From assembly GCA_964036195.1 (NCBI GenBank), contig OZ038455.1, forward strand, positions 17,439,855 through 17,503,854: a stretch of DNA of 64,000 nucleotides. Direction: 5' to 3'. Position numbers and translations under genes: made by a program. Below the pieces are notes generated by a model. The model saw nothing but the letters and a program-made list of their open reading frames with translations. It had not been told where the DNA came from and did no database searches. This document shows, one piece after another, positions 54,055 through 64,000 of this stretch; within the stretch, counting starts at the first letter, position 1, and each line of letters begins with the position of its first letter. The stretch is from Sphaerolaimus hirsutus. Its lineage: Eukaryota; Nematoda; Chromadorea; Monhysterida; Sphaerolaimidae.

Positions 54055-54573
54055 TAGGTGGTAAATTCAACATTCAAATTATTCTTTAGTTCGACCGCAC
54101 CTGCAGTGCAGAGTATTGTGTATTACTTCCCAAACTAGAATTGTGCCAAATGCTTAATAAAAAAGTCATCGGACGCTGTTATTTCGTGGCTTTCGTTGAC
54201 TGATTTTGTGCTTTTTTAAGATCAAATGTTGAAAAAACTCTATGAATCGTTATAATATCAACTTTTTGTGGCATAACACTTGGGAAAACGTTGACAGAAG
54301 GTGAAAAATTGACTGAAAAACTGGCGAAAAATAGAAGGGCAGCTTCCAACAGACGGTGTCTCCATAAGAGAAAGTTGGTGTAAAATGGAAGGGCGCCCTT
54401 CTATTCGATGAAATATGGTAATAATTTTTTACGTTTACGTTTTATTATACGTTTTCCCAGGTATTTTAAAAATACCTTACGTTTTAGTATTTATACTTTC
54501 ATTTTGAAAAAGGTATTTACGTTTACGTTTACGTTTTCCAAAAATACCAGTATTTGACCAACTCTGCAAGATG

Positions 54574-55010
54574 GAGTGTTTCCTCCGGAAAAATGTACGG
54601 CGTACTGTCATCCGAGTATACACATTGAAATTTTACGCTTGAATTTTACATCGAGCTGTAATCGCAGTTAAAACAAACTCAAACATCTTTTTGAGAATAT
54701 GGAAACTCAAAAAAGATTTCGCGTTTTTCATGAATTGAGATGGAAACATTTCAAGTTTGCCCTCGGCTGCGAAGAATGGCGCTGGCGCGCCCAGCCGATT
54801 TGTAAAGTTTTTTGTTCTCAGACACAATTCACACATTTTTTTGTGGAAAGTTAACAGCGGAAAATTGGAATCAAGATTGTGGGATTAGTACTGGGGTGTT
54901 GGGAACAGGGTTGGTACTGGGGTGTTGGGATCAGGGTTGGGACAGGGACAGGGATCGGGGGGGGGGGGGGGCGCTGCTCTAAAACGTACATTTGTCTGAC
55001 CGTAAAAGAT
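54574..55010. repeat. Inverted copy of the 46690-47100 segment
   Basis: Nearly identical in reverse to 46690-47110, including the GC-rich GGCTGGGCGCGCC stretch and the GGGACAGGGACAGGGATCGG run. Confidence 0.85.
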
Positions 55011-55032
55011 AAGGTATTTTATATTTGCACTT

Positions 55033-55470
55033 GCCGGAAAACGGAAACGGAAATGGAAAAATTTGCTGAAATTATGCCGGAAACGGAAAAAATTTGCTGA
55101 AATTTTGCCGGAAATGGAAGAAAATTTGCAGAAATTTATCCAGAAATCAAAAAATTTGCAAAAATCTTGCTAGAAAGAGAAACAATTCACATAATTGAGA
55201 ACCTGCATGCATGTTTACCAGTTTGGCTGAAACAGAAAACAGAGAATTGAGCCAGAAAATAAAAAAAAGTTGGAAAAACAGTCAATTGAGTTGGAAAACG
55301 GAAAAAGGCGGAAAAACTGAAATTTTAGCCGGAAAACGGAAAATGAGCCGGAAAGACAGAAACGGAAACGGAAAAAAAATTAAGCACCCAAAAAACGGAA
55401 ACGGAAACAGAAAAAAATTTGCCTGCGGAAACCGGAAACGGAAAACGGAAAACGGAAAGTTGATACCCTA
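55033..55470. mobile_element. 5'-truncated CGGAAA hAT-like element
   Basis: CGGAAAACGG-type repeats and a right end TTGATACCCTA; no left terminal repeat. Confidence 0.65.
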
Positions 55471-55559
55471 AAATACGGCTTCTGTGGAGAAAAAGTGTGC
55501 GCTTGCGCGCAAAATTTTTTTAGTTGTTGGAAATTTATGGTGGAAGTTGCATTTTGCTG

Positions 55560-55738
55560 AAACTTTTTTGATCTCACAACGTTTTTTACGTTTTCTCTAG
55601 TATTTACCCGGGTATTTCGGCCACGAAAACGTAACAAAACGTAATGGTATTTTATGAAAACGTAAACGTAAATGTTAGTATAAATACCCATATAACCGGG
55701 TATTTCCGGTAAACGTAAATACGATTTTGCAACTCTGC
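55560..55738. repeat. TTTACG-family fragment
   Basis: AACGTAACAAAACGTAATGG, GGTATTTCGGCC and ATTTTGCAACTCTGCC; a close match to 50200-50360. Confidence 0.6.
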
Positions 55739-56056
55739 CATCTTGACGTCATCACTTTCGTCGCCATCATCTCTCGCCATCACTTCGTTTTCCTGACGTC
55801 ATCACTTCGTCGTCATCACGTCTTCCATAAGTTTTCGGTTGGCGATCTGCCAGCCCAAGACATAACTCCTATCTGTTTGTAGAGTATCGTGTCTGCCGCG
55901 TATAGTAGTTGACTGAAGTGGGTGGAGCTAGAGGTGTAAAATTTTAGGTGAAAACTCGAAACACCTAATATCTTAACCTGTCAAAATTTAATGACCGTAG
56001 CTTACCCCAAGCGCGAATGGCGAGCACTGCCCGGGAACTTTTCAGCTGGACTAAGT

Positions 56057-56684
56057 TAGGGTGTCAATTTTCCATTTTCCGTTTTCCATTTCCGTTTTCC
56101 GCATGCAAATTTTTTCCGTTTTCCGGCTGCTGAAATTTTTTTTCTGTTTTCCGTTCCGTTTTCCGGCCACTTTTTTTCTGTTTCCGTTTTTCCTGCTCAT
56201 TTTCCATTTTCTGGCTAAATTTTCAGTTTTTCCACCTTTTTTCCATTTTCTGCCCCAATTTCCAGTTTTTCCTTTTTTTCGGTTTTCCACCTCAGTTTTC
56301 CATTTTTCTGCCTCATGTTACCTTTTCATGGCTCAACTTTTGGTTTTCTGTTCCAGCCAATCCGGTAAACATTCATGCAGATTGTCAATTATGTAAAAAA
56401 ATTTCTGTTTCCAGCAAAATTTCTGCAAATTTTTCCCACTTCCAGCAAAATTTCAGCAAATTTCATCCATTTTCCAGCAAAATCTCACCAAATTTTTTCC
56501 GTTTCTGTGCAAATTTCATTTTTCCGTTTCCGTTTTTCCAGCCCCTTTTTCTGTTTTCCGGCCGCTGAAATTTTTTTCTGTTTCCGTTTCTGTTTTCCGC
56601 CAAGTGCAAATTTTTTTCCGTTTTCCGGCCGCTGACAATTTTTCTCCGTTTCCGTTCTCCGTAAAAAATTTTTTTGACACCCTA
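56057..56684. mobile_element. CGGAAA hAT-like element, present only in locus copy 2, 628 bp
   Basis: TAGGGTGTCAATTTTCC to TTTTGACACCCTA, perfect 8-bp target duplication GACTAAGT (56049-56056, 56685-56692). The interior is built from TTTCCGTTTTCCGGC-type words. The partner locus has one GACTAAGT at 47369-47376. Confidence 0.92.
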
Positions 56685-56742
56685 GACTAAGTAGATGTTC
56701 CTATGATCTCCATCCACATTATCTGCTTATATTTTATACATA

Positions 56743-57137
56743 CCGTATTTCCTCGAAATACCCCCCAGGGGTGATTGTTTCAGAGTGAGAATTTTGTGGG
56801 GGGGGGGGGGGGGTTAAACGACTGGTGGGCTTATTATTTCGCCAGAAAATTTTTGAACTTCCGGTACTAATTTGTCGTTTGTACGCAGACGCAGAAAAAT
56901 GCAACAATAACTGTTATGTATAAGAGTGGATAGACTTATATAGGTAGGTACGTACATGGCATAAACTCTGTTCTAACGTAACAAGTCATTGTTTTTAACG
57001 TGTGTTTTGCATTGCCCTGAGCACAAACCGCATCTATTGGCATTAACGTTTCCTTTACACTCAATTTGGGGGGTATTTCGAGGGGGGAAATAAATTCATA
57101 GTGGCCATTTTGTGGGGGGTATTTCGAGGAAATACGG
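56743..57137. mobile_element. Family A element, partner of 47427-47813
   Basis: Same ends, interior and flanks as the copy 1 element; G-run lengths differ. Confidence 0.85.
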
Positions 57138-57604
57138 TAGTGATGAAAAATAGTGAATTTGTGGAGGTACTGAAAATGAGGCGGTGATGATGTGATTATC
57201 ACCATTTGGTTTTGGGTTGTCACTGCAAGAAAACGACACGTCATGCCAGTGACAATCAGCAACAGATTCTATTTATTTGGAAGCACATTCCATAGATGGA
57301 CACCAAATTTGCATCCAAAAACGTCCATGCACACCGCTCAATGAGCACCCACCTAAATTCAGTTCTAAAATTTTCAATACCTACATGAGCTGTAACTGCA
57401 GCTTTAAATTTACCAGCTTCTGTGTTTAACAAAACTATAGAGGCTCTGCATTGAAAGATCACAAATATTAGGCATTCTCATTATAATGTATGGAAACTCA
57501 CCTCATTATGAATCCACCGATAATGACATAAACTATATGATGGCCGCCATACGCCACGTCAATTATTTATCTACGTCACTTTATCCATGACATACCGGGC
57601 CGGG

Positions 57605-58183
57605 CCAGTCCCGCAAATTGGCAAGTACATTATTCTTGATCTTGACCCTTTACTTTACTATTGACTTTGCTCTTGACTCTTAACTTGACTCTTAACTTTG
57701 CCAATTACGGAATCAGCACCGGGTGCAGTCCCAAAATGTCAATTGACTAGGTATGTTGAACATAAGATTTGGATACACAACACAAAATTTGAATACACAG
57801 ATGTAAGATTTGGATACACAAACACAAAATTTGGATACATAAACACTGATTTGGATATACAATTGACACTTTGGGACTGCCCCCTGGTGCTGGTTCTGCA
57901 AGTGGCAAAGTTAGGAGTCAAGTTGAAAGTCGAGAGCAAAGTCGAGAGATAAGTATTTACTTGTCAACTTGCGGAACTGGTAGCAGTCCTAAGCCCTGTA
58001 AAGAGTAACGTAAAGTGTCAAATGTAAAGTCAAATGCAAAGTAAACTGTCAATTGTCATGCAAAGTTCAGTAAAAAAATCTTTTCTTTTTTGTTTTGATT
58101 GACACTTTACTTTGCATTAGACTTTACATTTGACACTTTACTTTACACTTTACAGGGCTTGGGACTGCCTCCAGGCCCGGCTG
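57605..58183. mobile_element. D2-family insertion present only in locus copy 2
   Basis: Left CCGGGCCGGGCCAGTCCCGC, right GGGACTGCCTCCAGGCCCGG, inverted. Locus copy 1 reads straight through (ATACCTGAC near 51649-51657). The interior is TTTGGATACA and TAAAGTGTCAAATG words. Any target duplication is 0-2 bp. Confidence 0.7.
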
Positions 58184-58436
58184 ACCGTTACGTCAATAAC
58201 CTTTCGTCCCCAAGAACGAGTTCAATGTTTCTGCTTTGAATTGAAGTTCGAAGCAGGCTCCTCCGATGTTTGCACCCCAAATTTGTCCCCAAAGACTCGG
58301 CATAAAATATTTTGAATATACAGGACAGAATGACTATTTTTCACATCAACTTTGAGTCAAAGATTGTATCATCCTTATAATAATCATATTATTTCATCGG
58401 AGCACCGGCTCTGGCATGTTCCATTTCGTGTCACTA

Positions 58437-59290
58437 TCAGGGTTGGCAAAATCTCAGAAAAAAATAAAAATAAAATAAAAATAAAATGGAATATTCAAGA
58501 ATAAAATAAAATAAAATAAAATGGAAAATTTCAGAATAAAAATAAAAATTGTATAAAAATTCAAATTTTTGTAAAATTTTTGTAAAATTGTATAAAAATT
58601 CATATTTTTGTAAAATTGGATCAAAATTCATCTTTTTTGTAAAATTTTATCTCATTGCTTGAGTTTGTACCTGTTTATTCACGGATCTGGGGGCAGTCCC
58701 AAGCATTGTAAAGTGTCAAATGTCATGTAAAATGTCATGCAAAGTGTCAATTGTCATGACAAATGTGAAGTAAAGTGTAATCTGTCATGACATGTAAAAA
58801 TTAAAGTATCAATTGTCAAGCAAATTGTGTCCAAATCGTATGTTTTATTTCTAAATCTTATGTTTTGTATCCAAATTATGTTGTTGTTGAATCCAAATCT
58901 TATGTGAACATTTGGATACAAAAACATAAGATTTGGATACAAAACATACTATGGATACAAAAACACAAAATTTGGATACACAATTCACACTTTGCATGAC
59001 ATACATACTGCATGCAACTTTTGAAAAGTAAGGGAAAAACTTGTCACAGGTTTTTCATGTATAGGTCTAATTATAACATTTTTCTGGCCTTGCATGCATG
59101 ATTCTGATTTTTTGTAAAATTTTTGTACAATTTTTGTAAAATTTTTGTAAAATGTGTCATTTTATTTTATTAATGACTTTTGAGAATAAAATAAAATAAA
59201 ATGAAACAAGAATAAAATTAAAATAAAATAAAATTTTTATACAATTTTTATACAATTTTACTAAAATGAATTTTTATAAAACCAACCCTG
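58437..59290. mobile_element. hAT-like CAGGGTTGG element in reverse orientation, only in locus copy 2
   Basis: CAGGGTTGGCAAAATCTCAG to TAAAACCAACCCTG, 8-bp target duplication GTCACTAT (58429-58436, 59291-59298). Confidence 0.9.
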
Positions 59291-59703
59291 GTCACTATTC
59301 GTTCGACTACATTCATACTACCGTATTTCCTCGCAATACCCCCTTGAATTAAACTTTGACACATAGCGAGAGCCTGTCAAGTTCAGCTAAATACCATATC
59401 TACCCTCTACCCATAACAATCACAAGCAACAAAATCCTGGTCGGGATCGGGGCTAGTGGCTACATTACATGTGTGTGTGTCACACCCAGACACATGTGAT
59501 ATTTACGGCAAGTTCTTTAAGAGGGTCTAATTTTCCTCATTACCTAGGTATAGTGAGTAGTGACTCGTTAGGGAGCTTTCAATATTAATGCAGACGGGAG
59601 TAATGGAATTTTAAGAAGTAAAATGATTCCAATGAAAGTGAGAAACATCGCAGGTTTAGGAAGCTTTGAAGGAAGGTTGAGAAAGCGTACTCAGCTGTAA
59701 CTC

Positions 59704-60250
59704 ATAGTTGTTAAAATGTATTTACGTTTACTCGAAAAATATGTGTAAACGAGTACTGCGTAAATACGTTTAGGTACGTTTCCTCCGGAAAAACTAGTAC
59801 TTACCTTTACGCTTTCGTTTTGAAATTACGCGAGTACAGAAAACGTATTCCAGGTAGGCCTTTATGTAAGCTTTTTCAAATGATCGAAGGGCAAAAATAG
59901 AACTAAAAAGCAAAACAATAAGGAAAATCTCACCAAAATGTCTATATAAGCAAATATGTATCTTGCCAAAGATAGCTATAATAGGCAAAGAAGCACATGA
60001 ACTAGTGAATTATTAGGTGAAAATTGGGAAAAAGGGTATGAAAATTAGTGATTTTCAGTGAAAATTAGGGCAAAATTTCTAATACTCACTAAGAAAACTC
60101 GTAAAAACGTTTTGTTGTGAAAATGTATTTCACTAGAGTCATGAGTAAATGTAAAAAAACTGCTTTACGTTTTCTATACTCTGGAGTGAGAAAAATAAAT
60201 ACTTTATGTTTATGTTCACTTAAAAAAAGTTGAGTACTTTTAACAACTGA
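59704..60250. mobile_element. GTTGTTAAAA hAT-like element, diverged
   Basis: ATAGTTGTTAAAATG at the left, ACTTTTAACAACTGA at the right, flanks TGTAACTC and TGTAACTT. Interior words are TTTACGTTTACTCGAAAAATA and inverses. Confidence 0.6.
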
Positions 60251-60845
60251 TGTAACTTCTAAATGGGGATGCAAGGTGCCTGTGCGTAAACACTATTTAG
60301 TGTGTTCTAAAATTGCCACAACTTGATCGCGAAAATCGGCTTGACTCCGTATTTAATAAGTGCAGTTGCAGACTCGGTACCGGCACATTGCCACTGCATT
60401 TTTGCGCACTAGGTGGGTGTGTTGCATTTGCATTCACTGAATCAAACCAGACACAGCTCTTTTGATTGGTCTGACTTGCTTTTTTTAAGATATGTGCATA
60501 ATGGTTCTTCCGTCATTGGGGGGGGGGGGATTATTCAAGTGAGGGAATTACTTTTTACTCACTCATCTAAACAGTTACTGCAGACACTGTTTTACAATTT
60601 TTGTTCTGATGCTATGAATATATCCACATGAAATCAATGTAAAAAATTGTATTTCTGCATTTTATACAAATTTAAGTCCAAAATACTCAAAAATTGTGAA
60701 TTTTTGCATTTCTCTAGAAAAAAAAATCAATTTTTAAGTGTTTTCCAGGGGTGAAATAAAAATTCAAAAAATCCAAGAAAATTTAAAAATTCAGAAACAT
60801 TTTCAAATTGTCCAATTTTTGTTTGCCATTATTAATTGTGACACC
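60251..60845. other. Intergenic sequence with a family A remnant
   Basis: A GGGGGGATTATTCAAG piece near 60520-60540 is a family A trace; otherwise nothing recognised. Confidence 0.35.
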
Positions 60846-60849
60846 GATA

Positions 60850-60990
60850 ATCCCGCGCCCATCACACATCTAAGCCCATCACACATCTATGGGGGGGGGG
60901 GGTTAGAGGTGTGATGGGCTCAGATGTTCAATGGGTAGAATTAGATGTGTGCTGCGTCTAGATGTGTGATGGGTTTAGATGTGGGCTGGC
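60850..60990. repeat. CCCATCACACATCTA repeat cluster
   Basis: Two direct and two or three inverse copies of CCCATCACACATCTA around a G-run at about 60890-60902. May be a small inverted element of the same motif-rich design. Confidence 0.6.
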
Positions 60991-61700
60991 ACAGGGTCCG
61001 CTTATCCTACATGAGCATATTTACATTAGCAGGCTTATCGTACATCAATCACCCCGGAATTCATGTCGGATTACAATACAACGCACTCGCATGTGTGCAC
61101 AGTTATCGGCTTACTTGAAACGTTTTGGATTACCAACAACGATTTCATGAATACACGGGAAAACACCCACATACCTATGTATTTAACTATTTTTACTTGA
61201 ATTTTTTCCACAGATTAATCAACTTCTCTTCTGAGCCGACTTAGACTAGCAGCCCATCTATTATCACTAATGTTGACAGGTAGCTCACGGGGGCGATAGC
61301 ATTTTGTTGCGCAAACATGCTGAATGAATAATGTCTAGATCAGGTTACTCACTCACCTTGATTGCTAAATTCATAGTCACGATAGAAAGCTTGAATTGAA
61401 TACGTAGGTACACATATTTTTCACTCGTAGTCATACTTCGTATTTACCATAAACGCCGGCCGCCCCTTATCAATCTTGTGACTTTCAGGATGGCTCATCA
61501 TTGAATTTTAACATAAATACTCCATTTGCATAACCTTCGTCATTGAAAAAACCGTTCACCCAAATTTTTGAACTGAAGCTTGCATTTTTATGAATGAAAT
61601 TCATGAATTTATGAATTAAGTTTTTGTATTTTTATTATTTTTGGAATACCTTTCGAATTTAATCACACTTGATTATTCTATTTTCAAATATTTCGGGTCA
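60991..61700. other. Intergenic sequence without recognised features
   Basis: No gene or element supported. Confidence 0.3.
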
Positions 61701-61709
61701 AGTTTGAAT

Positions 61710-62335
61710 CAAAGTTGTTAAAAGGTACGTACGTTTACTCGAAAAATACGCGTACGCGAGTACGCGGTAAATACATTTACATATACTTTTGAAAAAAGTA
61801 CCGTACGCACTTGTACGCGTACATTTTCAAAGCGTACGCGTACGGAAAATGTATTTCAATGTGGGACATTTACTGCTCAAACCGCAAGCTTTAAACAAAA
61901 TGGCACCATAATTTGAAGAATAAACTCGGTAATGTCTGTTGTAAGTTCCACGTAAAAAATATCCCATATTACCAACGTTATTCCTATTGTGGCAGAAATG
62001 TAACCAATTTTTCGTTCATTATTCAGTTGCCACATGGTAGATTTCCATGGAAAGTGTGTTGTCGATAAGCTATATTTATAAAGTCATCATATTTATCTAT
62101 AATTTTCTTACAGAAAAACATACGTTGTGCTGTAGACGTATGAAAACGTGCCCAATTTCATATTCTATGAAGGAAAGTACTTGTTTAACCACTCACAAGA
62201 AAAGTACCCACATTTACGCATAAGTACGAGTAAAATAAAAGTATTTTACGTTTTCTATACTTTGTGGTGAGTAGAAAAAAAACACTTTACGTTTACATAT
62301 ACTTTTGAAAAAGTTCAGTAATTCTAACAACTCTG
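61710..62335. mobile_element. GTTGTTAAAA hAT-like element, 626 bp
   Basis: CAAAGTTGTTAAAAGGTACG to AATTCTAACAACTCTG, perfect 8-bp target duplication GTTTGAAT (61702-61709, 62336-62343). Near the left end GTACGCGTACG-type words repeat; near the right end TTTACGTTTACAT. Confidence 0.85.
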
Positions 62336-62381
62336 GTTTGAATACAACTTAAAATACAACTTTTGCAGGCTTCCAAGCTGT

Positions 62382-62530
62382 AAAGTTGTTAAAACGTATT
62401 ATGTACATTTGCTAGAAAAATACATATACTCGAGTGCTTAGTGAATTTGTTTATGTTTCCTGTGAAAATGTACCTGTACTTGTTTTTACATATGCTTTTT
62501 GAAAGCACTCAAATGCAGAAAATGTATTTC
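62382..62530. repeat. Partial GTTGTTAAAA-family element
   Basis: Left-end sequence AAAGTTGTTAAAACGTATT and GAAAAATACATATACTCGAG; no right end found. Confidence 0.5.
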
Positions 62531-63096
62531 GAATAGGCTCTAATATAGGTAAGCTTTTTCAAGGCATACAAGTGCAAAAAGTGTGAAAATAGGGAGAATA
62601 AGCAAAAAAATGGGTATATAAGCACATATTTAGGTATATAGCTGACAATAGGCAAAAAATACATGACGCGGAAAATTCGAAACTGAAAAAAAGCAAAAAA
62701 AAATTGAAAATTCATGATTTTAAATCAAAATTGAGGTAAAATTCCTCAAAAATATTCACTTTTATATTTTCTCGGACAACTTCTAAAGCTCTCAAAAAAT
62801 TCGAAAGTTATAAAACGTTTTCTTATTTTCAAATTTTTGTCTGCCATCATGAACCTCCAGTAGCGCTGCGTCTGTGATCGATGTGTCCCCGCTTCTGATT
62901 CGCGGCTACATTGCGTGACATGAATTATCTTTTATATTCAATCTTCCGTTCTACCGGTGCGATGTTTCCTAGTTATTTGTTAATCTAAAAATATCTTCAG
63001 TTGAATGTCGCTTCGGAATGTCACGAACATTGAGGTAAACAGGTTTTGATGATCATCAAATTTCACATATTTCCAAACCTATTCTATTTTCAGAGT
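62531..63096. other. AT-rich intergenic sequence
   Basis: Nothing recognised. Confidence 0.3.
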
Positions 63097-63098
63097 TA

Positions 63099-63357
63099 CC
63101 GCAAATCCTCGAATAAGACCCCCTTTGAATAACTCCTCCTGGAATAACTCCTCCCTTGAACCCCACCTCCCCCTGGAAAAACTCCCCTTGAATAACCCCC
63201 CCCCACACTTTGTTTGTGTTGTTGTCGAACTGTTAAATACCTGGATTGCGTGAGTTGATAGAGTGAAATCCAACAATGAATAAAGTCCATGTTTTCATGA
63301 AAATTCTGAGGAAAAAATAATTCCTCCCGTCATCGAGGATTATTCGAGGATTTAGGG
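63099..63357. mobile_element. Family A, CCGCAAATCCTCG subfamily
   Basis: CCGCAAATCCTCGAATAAGAC at the left; TATTCGAGGATTTAGGG at the right (the AAATCC/GGATTT change at both ends). Left flank TA, right flank mutated. A further left-end piece, CCGTATTACCTCGAATTACC, follows at about 63395. Confidence 0.7.
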
Positions 63358-63608
63358 CATGATGTTCTATTAGAAGAACTCGGGTAAGTAGTTACCGTAT
63401 TACCTCGAATTACCCCCGAATTACTCCATTTCCGAATGTGCGGCTATTAAGAAACTGCCCTATAATCGCAGTTATTCTTATCGCATGTATTCTTCAGCTA
63501 CAAACTAGCCCAAAACACCTGACATACAACAAACACAACAGCACCCATCTAAACCTTCCCATAATCTCTTCTCACTCGAAAACCATCGCCGCAAATAAAT
63601 ACACCAAT

Positions 63609-63743
63609 ATGGCATCTAATCCCTGGGCAACAAGCCAAATTATCTACAACCAATCATCAGCGGTGCTGCCGTGCCCAACTGGCATCGGTTCCAATGTGCC
63701 ACCCGGCAGGGGGGACAGAAGCCGCAGGAGATTGAGTGCCTTT
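63609..63743 (+). CDS. Possible exon of an unrecognised gene
   Basis: An ATG-started frame reads MASNPWATSQIIYNQ, VLPCPTGIGSNVPPGRGD and RSRRRLSAF, then meets a donor-like TTT|GTGGGT at about 63744. Composition is coding-like and balanced, unlike the AT-rich surroundings. No family is recognised and no partner exon is in the window. Confidence 0.3.
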
Positions 63744-63744
63744 G

Positions 63745-64000
63745 TGGGTACTGGCGAATTGAAGTGTGGGTTTGGTTGGGGGGGGGGGGGTGGTATTGAT
63801 TGAAGTAAAATGTTTTTTTGCGGAAAGATATCTAATGAATTATTGATCAGATTTGATGAATGATTCATTTGATTCATTGCGAAAATGCATCCAAGATCTA
63901 ATACATCCCTTTTATGTACACTACCTATGTACATTTTTTTAATGTACATCACTGATGGTATTGTTTACTTCGATCAAACAGTCTAAAGCTAACAGTCTAA
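63745..64000. other. Right edge, unassigned
   Basis: A G-run at about 63779-63790, then AT-rich sequence; nothing else recognised. Confidence 0.3.

Larger units (their letters stand above)
53490..59484. repeat. Locus copy 2 of the duplicated region
   Basis: The first 68 bases equal 47033-47100. After a rearranged part (53558-55750, including an inverted copy of the 46690-47100 segment at 54574-55010), 55755-59484 follows locus copy 1 in order. Confidence 0.8.

Noticed and set aside
7679..63357. Family A C-run arrays considered as a CRISPR-like or telomere-like array
   Set aside because: No constant repeat with unique spacers; the units vary in length, occur in both orientations and sit within TA-flanked terminal repeats. 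This is animal DNA.

Overview
This is eukaryotic, animal DNA. Host genes are split by GT-AG introns into small exons scattered in AT-rich, repeat-filled sequence. Two of them can be read confidently: an innexin (a gap-junction protein family typical of protostomes) and a small precursor of W(X6)W-amide neuropeptides (myoinhibitory peptide / allatostatin-B type). With a BEL/Pao retrotransposon at the left edge, this suggests a protostome invertebrate. I cannot name the phylum.

Layout. Bases 1 to about 4300 hold part of a BEL/Pao element on the minus strand: the start of the protease/polymerase frame, a complete Gag, and a leader/LTR-like stretch. From 4.5 to 21 kb the window is almost all DNA-transposon derivatives: TA-flanked elements with CCGTATTTCCTCGAAATACC-type ends ('family A'), hAT-like elements with 8-bp target duplications, and MULE-like elements with 9-bp target duplications, often nested two or three deep. 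The neuropeptide gene lies on + at 21273-24699 (three coding exons, 85 residues, four amidated peptides). More transposon derivatives follow. The innexin gene lies on + at 36135-45581 (ten coding exons, about 582 residues), with a tRNA-like gene in intron 1 and mobile elements in most longer introns. Its last intron (196 bp) is wholly one inverted-repeat element.

From 46.7 to 59.5 kb the same locus is present twice, separated by a 200-N gap (53290-53489). The two copies differ by clean presence/absence of transposons, with intact empty sites in the partner. They look like two haplotypes placed side by side, or a very recent duplication. The final 4.5 kb holds further hAT-like and family A elements and one possible unrecognised exon.

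The strongest general theme is that the non-autonomous families fill their interiors with many copies, in both orientations, of a short family-specific motif: CGGAAAACGGAAA, GGCGCC, GGGGACCGGTCCCC, CCCCTCGAAATACCCC, AGAACGGCA and others. In family A the two terminal repeats also change together from subfamily to subfamily. No prokaryotic operon, CRISPR array or rRNA gene was seen.
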